Part shown: one piece after another, positions 42,230 through 49,600 of the stretch
How positions within the stretch are numbered: position 1 is the stretch's first letter
How the letters are laid out: every line of letters starts with the position of its first letter
Assembly (NCBI GenBank): GCA_965197405.1
Contig: OZ240206.1
Location: 2,108,001 to 2,172,000 of the forward strand
Direction: 5' to 3'
DNA length: 64,000 nt
Source of the DNA: G965197405 sp965197405
GTDB lineage: Bacteria > Chloroflexota > Dehalococcoidia > Lucifugimonadales > JAGWBF01
Position numbers and translations under genes: made by a program
The notes under the pieces: model-generated
Database searches by the model: none
Told to the model about the DNA's origin: nothing
What the model saw: only the letters and a program-made list of their open reading frames with translations

Positions 42230-42639
42230 TGCGGTATCCAATCGTGATTCACAAAGACGAGGGAAGCAGCTATGGGGTCACGGTCCCCGACCTGCCCGGG
42301 TGCTTTTCGGGCGGCGACACTCTGGATGACGCCTTCGACATGGCACAAGAGGCCATTGTTGGCCATATCGAAACGCTGCTCATGGACGGCCAATACGTTC
42401 CCCAATTGCGCCCTTTGCAGGCTCATCAAGCTAACCCGGACTTCGCCGACGGTATCTGGGGGTTCGTAGACGTTGACCTGGCGGACATTCCCGACAAAGC
42501 TGTGCGGGTTAATATCACCATGCCATCCCGGATGCTTGCCACCATTGATAGTTGGGCCAAGCGGGAGGGCGAGACGCGCTCGGGCTTCCTTGCCAAGGCA
42601 GCCCTGGAGCATATCGGGAACAAGGCTTTGGAGGAATAG
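42229..42639 (+). CDS. hicB: HicB-family antitoxin with DNA-binding domain
   Basis: A 136-residue HicB. The N-terminal RNase-H-like domain reads YPIVIHKDEGSSYGVTVPDL, with GCFSGGDTLDDAFDMAQEAI; the C-terminal part VRVNITMPSRMLATIDSWAK and GFLAKAALEHI is a ribbon-helix-helix domain. It should bind HicA and repress the palindrome at 42020-42034. This differs from the shorter HicB at 7093, which lacks that domain. Confidence 0.9.
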   Translation: MRYPIVIHKDEGSSYGVTVPDLPGCFSGGDTLDDAFDMAQEAIVGHIETLLMDGQYVPQLRPLQAHQANPDFADGIWGFVDVDLADIPDKAVRVNITMPSRMLATIDSWAKREGETRSGFLAKAALEHIGNKALEE

Positions 42640-42681
42640 GCCTTCGACTTCGGTGGACTGGACCGGGTGGCGCGAAACTCC

Positions 42682-43218
42682 CTACTCCTGGGTGAGCTTC
42701 CGAGCTGCCTGCTCGAAGGTTGTTTGAGCGAGGGAGCGCAGTTCTTCGCCGGAAAGCTCTTCGATGTTGGAGGGAAGGACCAATATGGGGAGGCGGGGCT
42801 TGCCCTGGGACTGGGCGATGACGCCGGCAAGCTCGCGAAACTGGCCGGTGACAAGGACCACGGAGGGAACGCCTCGCTGGTCCAGGGAAATCGCGTCGTG
42901 GACACTCCACGTCGTGCAAGACCCTCAATGGCCCATGCCGACGATAGCTACGTCGGCCCTGTCCACCAGCACATTGAGGGTATCTTCAGGAATGGGACTC
43001 GACAGGTCGGGGTTGATGGTCCGCATGATTTCCCCGACCTCGTACCTCTCCCTGGCTATCTGCTCGAAGTGGCCTGCCACTACGTCAAAGCTGCGCCACA
43101 TGTTCGTAATAACGCCGAGCGTGCTGCCGCCGAGACTTGGCGCTCGCGGGGCCAAGCCTGTATCTCGGGACCTTGGCCGCCCGGTGGGGTCTAGAATCTT
43201 CATCATCTCGCCGTTCAT
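42682..43218 (-). CDS. UGSC-family selenoprotein (UGA read as selenocysteine)
   Basis: A 178-residue protein if the in-frame TGA at 42927-42925 is read as Sec98. Before it: KILDPTGRPRSRDTGLAPRA, GEIMRTINPDLSSPIPEDTL and DVAIVGMGH. After it the same frame continues GSCTTWSVHDAISLDQRGVP, SVVLVTGQFRELAGVIAQSQ and LPILVLPSNIEELSG to a TAG at 42684-42682. The motif U98-G-S-C101 gives the UGSC family its name; U and C would form a redox pair. A SECIS-like hairpin follows the UGA. ATG 43218 has AGAGGG upstream; ATG 43206/43203 are alternatives. Read as stop, half the conserved protein is lost. Function of the family is not established. Confidence 0.85.
42890..42927 (-). promoter_or_regulatory. Bacterial SECIS-like hairpin
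   Basis: In the minus-strand RNA, 18 bases after the UGA, CGUGG-AGUGU-CCACG forms a 5-bp stem (42907-42911 with 42897-42901) and a 5-base loop (42902-42906) with G in second place. A lower GGG/CCC pairing can extend it. Distance and loop fit the known requirement of SelB binding. Confidence 0.7.
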
Positions 43219-43290
43219 CCCAACCCTCTTCTGCCCGAATTCTACGCCATATGGCACAGATGACCCTCAGCCGGTGAAGTCTCTGACGAT

Positions 43291-43353
43291 ATATTACTCT
43301 TTTCCCTGAGTTGCGTCAAGTTTTGCTGGTATTTTATGCCATTTATGTCATAA
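43291..43353 (-). promoter_or_regulatory. Selenoprotein promoter and upstream palindrome
   Basis: Minus-strand TTGACG (43314-43319), 17 bases, TAATAT (43291-43296). Fourteen bases upstream of the -35 lies TTATGCCA-TTTA-TGTCATAA (43334-43353), an inverted repeat with one mismatch, positioned as an activator site. The 5' leader would be about 66 bases. Confidence 0.6.
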
Positions 43354-43428
43354 TACCTAACGTTTGCTGATTGGGTGCAAGTCCTTCAATCACGTATACC
43401 GGCATGTATACCGGGAGAGCGCAATCCG

Positions 43429-46176
43429 TCACGGCGGCAGCTGGGAGAGGACCTCCCGCAGGCGCTCTCGCCGCTCCTGGAGGGACCCGAGTCGCTCCTG
43501 CTCTCTCTCCACCACCTCTTCGGGGGCCTTGGAGCTGAAGTCCGGGTTGGCCAGAAGCCCTTGCACGCGCTCCAAGCTGACCTCGCACTCCTGAAGCTCC
43601 CTGGTCAAACGCTCCCTTTCGGCGGATATGTCCACCACACTGGCGAGGGGCAGCATCACCACGATTGGGGTCTCCGAGCCGTAGCGGTCTACTACCAGGG
43701 TCATTGACTGGTTGCTGGGGGGGCGCTCTTCAGCGTTATCGAGTATGCGGAGGGGCTCCACCCGGGCGAGGGTGCGGATGGCCGGGGACTCCTCTTGAAC
43801 GGCCTCCCGAAGTCCATCGGCGTCTACCGCAGCTTCGAGCGGCTCGCGCGAAGGGATGCCCAGCTGGGCGCGGGCATCCCTGATGGCCCTTATCATCAGA
43901 ATGAGGGTGCGCATCTCTTGGTCAGCCTGGTGGTCAGTGCGCCTTGCATCGGACTCAGGGTAGGGGGCTATCATGATGGACTCGGGTAGGGCCTGTCCCG
44001 AGGGGGTCGAAGGTTCGTCCTTCCGGGGAAGGCGGTGCAGCAGGTTCTGCCATATCTCCTCGGTGATGAAGGGCATAAAGGGGTGCAGAAGGCGGAGGGT
44101 GCGTTCCAGCACGTGGGCCAGCACCTTCAGGGGCGTGGTGTCTCCTGCGCGCAGCCTCACTTTCGCCATCTCTATATACCAGTCGCAGAAGTCTCCCCAC
44201 AGGAACTCATAGATGGTCCGCTGGGCTTCGCCAAACTCGTACTCATTGAGATAGCCGTTGACCGAGCCAATAGCCAGATTCAGGCGGTGGAGGACCCATC
44301 TGTCCTGGCGGTTTTCAGGGTCGGACAGGTCGTACCATCCCGACAGAGAGGAGGGGTCCGCGCCCTCCAAGCTGGTCATGACGAACCGGGAGGCGTTCCA
44401 TAGCTTGTTGGCGAAGTTGCGGCTGGACTCCAGCCTGGACTCTCCCAGGCGCATGTCATTGCCCGGAGCCGTGCCCGTGGTCAGAGAGAAGCGTAGAGCG
44501 TCGGCGCCGAACTGGTTGATAAGCTGGAGGGGGTCGAGGACGTTGCCCTTCGTCTTGCTCATCTTCACGCCCTGGGTGTCCCGGATTAGGCCGTGGAGCA
44601 GAACGGTGTGGAAAGGCTCTCGGTCCGTGTTGACCAGCCCCATCATTATCATACGGGCCACCCAGAAGAAGAGGATGTCGTACCCCGTCTCCATGACGGC
44701 GTTGGGGTAGAAATATCCCAGGTCCTCCGTATCTTCGGGCCAGCCGAGGGTGGAGTGGGTCCACAGGGCGGAGCTGAACCACGTGTCCAGCACGTCCGGG
44801 TCTTGCCATATGCGCGGGGAGCCACAGTGGACGCATTCGGCGGGGTCATCCACCTCTACGGTTTGGCCCTGGCAGTCCTGGCAGTACCACACGGGGATGC
44901 GATGGCCCCACCAGAGCTGGCGGCTGATGCACCAGTCCCGTATGTTCTCCAACCAGTTGAGGTATACCCCGGTGAACCGCTCGGGTACGATGCGGATGCG
45001 TCCCTCGGCGACGGCGCTATATGCCCGGCCCGCTATGGAACCGGGGTCGCCATGACTGCCCACGTCCATGAACCATTGCACGCTTATCAGAGGCTCCACC
45101 ACGGACTTGCAGCGCTGGCAGTGGCCCACAGAGTGGCGATAGGACTCGGCCTTCTCCAGCAGCCCCTCTCTTTCCAGCTGCTTTACCACGTCCTCGCGGC
45201 ATTGGAATCGCTCTTGGCCCGCGTAAGGCCCGGCCTGAGCTGCCATGTTGCCGTCGGGGTCAATGACCGTGATCACCGGCAGGTCGTGGCGCTGGCCGAT
45301 GTCGAAGTCGGTGGGGTCGTGTCCGGGGGTCACTTTGAGTGCCCCCGTTCCGAACTCCGGGTCTATGGCGTGGTCGGCCACTATGGGCATCTCCCGCCCG
45401 ATAATGGGCAAAACCACCCTGCGCCCTATGAGGGAACGGTAACGGGAGTCGTCGGGGTGCACGGCCACCCCTGTGTCTCCCAACATAGTCTCCGGTCTTG
45501 TGGTGGCTACGGTTATATGGCCGTCGCCGCCGGCCAGGGGATAGCGTATGTGGTACAGGCCGCCCTCAATCTCCTCGTGCTCCACCTCCAAGTCGGACAG
45601 GGCGGTGGAGCATCGGGGGCACCAGTTGATAATGCGTTCACCCCTGTATACGAGGCCCTTCCTGTAGAGGTTGACGAAGGTGGTGCGCACAGCCTTGCTG
45701 GGGACGGGGTCCAGGGTAAAACGGAGGCGGGACCAGTCGCAGGACGTCCCAAGGCGCTTGTGCTGCTCGTCAATGGTATTTCCGTACTGCCTGACCCATT
45801 CCCACACCCGCTCCAAGAACTTCTCCCGGCCAAGCTCCTGACGGCTCGTGCCTTCCCTGGCAAGTTGCTGCTCCACCACCCACTGAGTGGCGATTCCGGC
45901 ATGGTCCTTGCCGGGCAGCCAGAGAGTAGGCTCTCCAAGCATCCGGTGCCAGCGACACAACACGTCCTCCACCGAGGCGGTGAGGGCGTGGCCCAAGTGC
46001 AGCTCGCCTGTCACGTTGGGCGGCGGCATAACGACCACGAAAGGCCGCTTCTCCGGGTCTATGCTGGGGGTGAAGTAGCCCCTGTCCACCCAGAAGTCGT
46101 AAATGCGTCCCTCAACGTCGGCAGCGTTATAGGCCTTGGGAATCTCTCCCATAACTTCCAGCGCCATGTCCTTCAT
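43429..46176 (-). CDS. valS: Valyl-tRNA synthetase
   Basis: A 915-residue class I synthetase charging tRNA-Val. It carries PPPNVTGELHLGHAL (HIGH motif), the editing domain with TTRPETMLGDTGVAVHP, GKDHAGIATQ, DVLDTWFSSALW and VKMSKTKGNVLDP (KMSKS). The C-terminal part ends in a coiled coil (RERLTRELQECEVSLERV, EVVEREQERLGSLQERRE). The exact start is among ATGs at 46176, 46167 and 46152; the second has the best-spaced AAGGA. Upstream is a promoter with a duplicated -10. Confidence 0.95.
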   Translation of the reverse strand: MKDMALEVMGEIPKAYNAADVEGRIYDFWVDRGYFTPSIDPEKRPFVVVMPPPNVTGELHLGHALTASVEDVLCRWHRMLGEPTLWLPGKDHAGIATQWVVEQQLAREGTSRQELGREKFLERVWEWVRQYGNTIDEQHKRLGTSCDWSRLRFTLDPVPSKAVRTTFVNLYRKGLVYRGERIINWCPRCSTALSDLEVEHEEIEGGLYHIRYPLAGGDGHITVATTRPETMLGDTGVAVHPDDSRYRSLIGRRVVLPIIGREMPIVADHAIDPEFGTGALKVTPGHDPTDFDIGQRHDLPVITVIDPDGNMAAQAGPYAGQERFQCREDVVKQLEREGLLEKAESYRHSVGHCQRCKSVVEPLISVQWFMDVGSHGDPGSIAGRAYSAVAEGRIRIVPERFTGVYLNWLENIRDWCISRQLWWGHRIPVWYCQDCQGQTVEVDDPAECVHCGSPRIWQDPDVLDTWFSSALWTHSTLGWPEDTEDLGYFYPNAVMETGYDILFFWVARMIMMGLVNTDREPFHTVLLHGLIRDTQGVKMSKTKGNVLDPLQLINQFGADALRFSLTTGTAPGNDMRLGESRLESSRNFANKLWNASRFVMTSLEGADPSSLSGWYDLSDPENRQDRWVLHRLNLAIGSVNGYLNEYEFGEAQRTIYEFLWGDFCDWYIEMAKVRLRAGDTTPLKVLAHVLERTLRLLHPFMPFITEEIWQNLLHRLPRKDEPSTPSGQALPESIMIAPYPESDARRTDHQADQEMRTLILMIRAIRDARAQLGIPSREPLEAAVDADGLREAVQEESPAIRTLARVEPLRILDNAEERPPSNQSMTLVVDRYGSETPIVVMLPLASVVDISAERERLTRELQECEVSLERVQGLLANPDFSSKAPEEVVEREQERLGSLQERRERLREVLSQLPP

Positions 46177-46212
46177 CCTTCAATACTCTTTTCCCATTTC
46201 CGTCCGTGTGGG

Positions 46213-46261
46213 CCTATTTTAGTGTTGCCCTATTTTAGTGTTGCAATGTGAATATAGTCAA
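46213..46261 (-). promoter_or_regulatory. valS promoter with tandemly duplicated -10
   Basis: Minus-strand TTGACT (46256-46261), 18 bases, TAAAAT (46232-46237). The 16-bp unit that holds the -10 is perfectly duplicated (46213-46228 and 46229-46244), giving a second TAAAAT at 46216-46221. No T-box features seen. Confidence 0.55.
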
Positions 46262-46367
46262 CGAGAGCAGGCGGGGCGCTACGGGGCAATCGCCGTGAGG
46301 GTCTGTCGACGCTATCAGGGTTGGGTGCTAGAATTATAGTAACATCCCATTACTGGGAGAAATCGCT

Positions 46368-47711
46368 ATGGACAGCATAACGCTCAAGAACTTCCGGTGC
46401 TTCCGCGAACAGCAGACCGCCCGTTTAGCGCCTCTAACCCTGCTCGTGGGTGAGAACAGCACTGGCAAGACATCCTTCCTAGCTATGATCCGCGCTCTTT
46501 TAGACAGTGCCGTCAATTGGCGAGTCCCGGACTTCAAGGAAGATCCTTACGATCTGGGGAGCTTTGACGAGATCTGTCATCATCGAGGGGCTAGGGGCGG
46601 TCAGGCGAACACATTTGAGGCAAAGTTCGATGCTGCTTCTCAAATCAATGAAGATGAGGACACCGATGATAAACCCCATCACTTTGAGGTCACCTTTGGA
46701 AAGAATGGAACTGTACCGGTCCCGGTGAGAAGACTCTTCGTCCGTGGAGACACCTGGGTCGAATACTGCTTCGAGCCAGGACGTCCTTATGTGCTTCGAG
46801 TTGGAACGTGCAGAGGGTCCTGGGAAAAGCAAGTATCAGATAAGGTCAGTTCCCTGTTTGATCTCGAGGAGATTATGATGGCACCGTTCCTCTATCTCGC
46901 CAGATCACAAGACGATCAAGAGGATTATACTGACTTCAGACCTCTGTCCCGCTCTCCGGCCTTCAACTCGGAGGATGTGCATCTATTCGCATTGCTTCTC
47001 TTTAACTTTCGGATTGCCGAGGAGCGCATATTTGCAAGCGCGCCCGTCCGTTCCAAGCCGCGCCGGACCTACGACCCTTCCAGACCTACGCCGGACCCGG
47101 AAGGCGACTATGTTCCCATGTATCTCGCCAACCTGTTTTCCAGTGAGAGTCAGACGTGGGCAGACCTCAAGGAACGGCTCGAAGATTTTGGAAAAGCCTC
47201 GGGCCTGTTTGATGAGATTTCAATAAAGCGGCTGGGTAAGAGGGGAAGTGAGCCTTTCCAGATGCAGGTCAGAAGGTTTGGAGGGAGTCTAAAAGGCCCA
47301 CAGCGCAACCTCATAGACGTAGGTTACGGCGTCAGTCAGGTGCTGCCGGTGATAACGGAGTTGCTGCGCGAAGATGCGCCATCTACGTTCCTGTTGCAGC
47401 AGCCGGAGGTACACCTCCACCCCAGCGCCCAGGCCGCTCTGGGGAGCCTGTTCTGTCAGGTCGCGGGCCGGGACCGCCAACTGCTTGTCGAGACCCACAG
47501 CGACCACCTGCTCGACCGGGTGCGTATGGACGTCCGAGACGGTGCCGGTAACCTGAAACCCGATGACGTTTCCATCCTCTTCTTCGAGCGTGACGCCCTG
47601 GACGTCAACATCCACTCTCTTCGAATTGACGAAGAAGGCAATATCATGGATGCGCCGGAGGGCTACCGCCGGTTCTTCATGGAAGAGACTTCGCGGTCTC
47701 TGAGGCTCTGA
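46368..47711 (+). CDS. AAA/ABC-type ATPase of putative defence module
   Basis: A 447-residue OLD/DUF3696-like ATPase. It opens DSITLKNFRCFREQQTARLA and has Walker A GENSTGKT at residues 28-35. The C-terminal half has VGYGVSQVLPVITELL (signature-like), Walker B FLLQQPEVHLHPSAQAALG and the switch LLVETHSDHLLDRVR. The region between holds a large insert without a recognisable domain. A PIN-like nuclease gene begins three bases after the stop. ATPase-nuclease pairs of this form are common in anti-phage systems. GC is lower than in valS next door. Confidence 0.82.
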   Translation: MDSITLKNFRCFREQQTARLAPLTLLVGENSTGKTSFLAMIRALLDSAVNWRVPDFKEDPYDLGSFDEICHHRGARGGQANTFEAKFDAASQINEDEDTDDKPHHFEVTFGKNGTVPVPVRRLFVRGDTWVEYCFEPGRPYVLRVGTCRGSWEKQVSDKVSSLFDLEEIMMAPFLYLARSQDDQEDYTDFRPLSRSPAFNSEDVHLFALLLFNFRIAEERIFASAPVRSKPRRTYDPSRPTPDPEGDYVPMYLANLFSSESQTWADLKERLEDFGKASGLFDEISIKRLGKRGSEPFQMQVRRFGGSLKGPQRNLIDVGYGVSQVLPVITELLREDAPSTFLLQQPEVHLHPSAQAALGSLFCQVAGRDRQLLVETHSDHLLDRVRMDVRDGAGNLKPDDVSILFFERDALDVNIHSLRIDEEGNIMDAPEGYRRFFMEETSRSLRL

Positions 47712-47714
47712 AAG

Positions 47715-48188
47715 ATGTGCGCAATCATTGATGCCAATGTCTCTCATGAAGTGTTCGGGTCCAATCGCCCCGAAGCCGGCGTGAAGTTCTTCGAGTGGCT
47801 CAACACGGGGAAAGGCCTCCTCGTAGTCGGCGGCAAGCTGCTCGTCGAACTCGAGAACAGCTCACCTGGGTTCAGGGAGTGGGCAAAGCAAGCCCAAAGT
47901 GCAGGAAGGATGAGGTCCGCAAACGAAGACGACGTTAAGACAAAGACGGAGGCTATTTGGAGTGAGGGGGTGTGCAGGTCAGACGACCCACATATTCTTG
48001 CGTTGGCTCAAGTGAGCGGAGCCCGTCTACTGTACTCAAATGATGGCGCACTGCAGGAGGATTTCGGAACCAAGAGCCTCCTTGACAACCCGCGAGGAAA
48101 AGTCTATACGACAACTGAGAACAGGGATTTCCGGGAGACCCATAAGAAATTGCTCAGTAGAAAAGACCTGTGCAGGGCCAAGCAGTAA
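47715..48188 (+). CDS. PIN-like nuclease partner of AAA ATPase
   Basis: A 157-residue protein beginning MCAIIDANVSHEVFG. Acidic residues fall at PIN-domain positions: Asp6, Glu46 (LLVELEN), Asp90/91 (RSDDPHILALAQ), and Asp110/Asp116 (YSNDGALQEDF). This suggests a metal-dependent RNase or nickase. It is encoded immediately after the ATPase and is probably its effector. I know no named system with certainty; the pairing could also be a toxin whose activity the ATPase controls. Confidence 0.7.
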   Translation: MCAIIDANVSHEVFGSNRPEAGVKFFEWLNTGKGLLVVGGKLLVELENSSPGFREWAKQAQSAGRMRSANEDDVKTKTEAIWSEGVCRSDDPHILALAQVSGARLLYSNDGALQEDFGTKSLLDNPRGKVYTTTENRDFRETHKKLLSRKDLCRAKQ

Positions 48189-48339
48189 TCACCCGCTGTA
48201 GACCAGAACAATCGCGGGCAACGAACAGTTAATCAGCAGAAGAGCCTTTACCTCAAGTCCTGGGCATCTTGAGGGAGTTGGAGCTGGTCTAGCCGGATAG
48301 ACCCCTCCAGCCATTCATTCCCCACTTATCCCGCATTCG

Positions 48340-48702
48340 TCATTCCAGGGGCACGACGATAAAGATGCGAGGCTCGTCACTCACCACCTTTGTCGTGTGG
48401 CCTTCTCCCGTCAGGTCCTCCGCCAGGATTACCGTGCCTGGCCCAAACCGCCGCACCGTCCCATCTCCCGTCTCCACCTCTATTTCTCCCGACAGGGTAA
48501 TCGTGTACTGGCGGCGGGGAGCGGTGTGAAAGTCCTGGAAGTGGCCGGGGGGAGAGCGGCGGAAGGTGATGCCGGCAGCGCCCTCGAGAGGCGTGCCCTC
48601 CATTGCCCCCTCGGGGTCTATCGAGCGGTCGAAGGGTGGCTCTACGTCTTCGATGTACGACCGGCCGTCATCGCCGGTGTAGATTCGGACGAATGTGGGC
48701 AT
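48340..48702 (-). CDS. Cupin-domain protein, copy 1
   Basis: A 120-residue single cupin: RSPPGHFQDFHTAPRRQYTI holds motif 1 and TGDGTVRRFGPGTVILAEDL motif 2, followed by GEGHTTKVV. The His pattern fits the metal pocket of small cupins, but the first motif is H.APRRQY rather than the usual H.H...E, so metal binding is uncertain. It heads a run of three paralogues. AGAGGAG precedes the ATG. Confidence 0.8.
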   Translation of the reverse strand: MPTFVRIYTGDDGRSYIEDVEPPFDRSIDPEGAMEGTPLEGAAGITFRRSPPGHFQDFHTAPRRQYTITLSGEIEVETGDGTVRRFGPGTVILAEDLTGEGHTTKVVSDEPRIFIVVPLE

Positions 48703-48743
48703 TACGTCTCCTCTTCATAGGTGGCGGGGTGGGCGGGCAGTTA

Positions 48744-49082
48744 TCAGGCGAGGGGTATAGCCACCGACACCCGGGGTTCATTCCCCACACTTCTCGTGGT
48801 GTGGCCCCGGCCCGTCAGGTCTTCCGCCAGCATCACGTCCCCCGAGCCGAATTGTCGCACCGTCCCATCCCCGATCCCTATCTCCACCTGGCCGGAGAGG
48901 GTAATGACGTACTGGCGTCGAGGCGCGGTGTGCCAGTCTATGAACTCGCCCGGTTCGGAGCTGCGGAAGGTGATACCCGTAGCCGCCTGCATAGGCGACT
49001 GCTCAACCGGCCCTATGGGTGGGTCCAGGTCCTCGAAGTGGGACTGCCCGTCTTCACCGGAGTAAAGCCTGACGAACATCAT
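48744..49082 (-). CDS. Cupin-domain protein, copy 2
   Basis: A 112-residue paralogue: EFIDWHTAPRRQYVITLSGQ, then IGDGTVRQFGSGDVMLAEDL and GRGHTTRSV. It lacks the N-terminal insert of copy 1. It lies upstream of copy 1 on the same strand with 41 bases between them, so both may be on one transcript. Confidence 0.8.
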   Translation of the reverse strand: MMFVRLYSGEDGQSHFEDLDPPIGPVEQSPMQAATGITFRSSEPGEFIDWHTAPRRQYVITLSGQVEIGIGDGTVRQFGSGDVMLAEDLTGRGHTTRSVGNEPRVSVAIPLA

Positions 49083-49094
49083 TGCACCTCCTCG

Positions 49095-49202
49095 TTATTA
49101 TGAGAATACCCTTCGTCATACCCGCGAAGCTTGTCCCCGTGAAAACGGGGAGCGGGTATCCACAGTCCCCGCTACTTGGACTCCCACTTTCGTGGGAGTG
49201 AC
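49095..49202. repeat. Hairpin spacer repeats between cupin genes
   Basis: TTATGAGAATACCCTTCGTC, CCCCGTGAAAACGGGG and ACTCCCAC-TTTC-GTGGGAGT match the blocks near 14520 and 390. Confidence 0.75.
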
Positions 49203-49219
49203 GGTTACGCGAAGGTCTC

Positions 49220-49555
49220 CTAGCCGGGCAGGGGTATGGACGCAGACACGCGGGGGCCGCCTACGGCCCGCGTGGTATGGCCCTGACCGGTCAGGTCCTC
49301 CACCTGGAGTATGTCGCCAGGCTCGAATGTCCGGGTTGTCCCGTCCCCAATCCCTATCTCCATCTTGCCGGAGAGGACGATGACGTACTGGCGGCGGGGG
49401 CCGTTATGCCAGTCCTGGAAGTCTCCGTCGGGGGCGGACCTAAAGGTCATATCCGCCCCCGCCTTTAGCGCCACGGTCTCGATGTTGCCGGATGGGACGT
49501 TCAGGTCCTCGAAGCGAGCCTGGCCGTCGTCGCCCGTGTAAAGCCGAACAATCAT
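49220..49555 (-). CDS. Cupin-domain protein, copy 3
   Basis: A 111-residue paralogue: DFQDWHNGPRRQYVIVLSGK, IGDGTTRTFEPGDILQVEDL and GQGHTTRAV. Its N-terminus IVRLYTGDDGQARFEDLNVP matches copies 1 and 2. It lies 45 bases downstream of the hydantoinase-like gene on the same strand, and may be part of that operon. Confidence 0.8.
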   Translation of the reverse strand: MIVRLYTGDDGQARFEDLNVPSGNIETVALKAGADMTFRSAPDGDFQDWHNGPRRQYVIVLSGKMEIGIGDGTTRTFEPGDILQVEDLTGQGHTTRAVGGPRVSASIPLPG

Positions 49556-49600
49556 TTCAGCGCCTCCATATTAACCCGTTCCCGGCTGCGAGCGTCACGG

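Noticed and set aside
42515..42928. 137-codon minus-strand frame covering the selenoprotein 3' half in another register
   Set aside because: Arg/Pro-rich translation with no family match; the UGSC frame is the conserved one.
42667..43194. 175-codon plus-strand open frame over the selenoprotein locus
   Set aside because: Low-complexity mirror of the minus-strand gene; the Sec read-through frame explains conservation on the other strand.
46177..46367. T-box riboswitch upstream of valS
   Set aside because: No specifier hairpin, T-box sequence or terminator could be recognised; only promoter elements and a tandem duplication are present.
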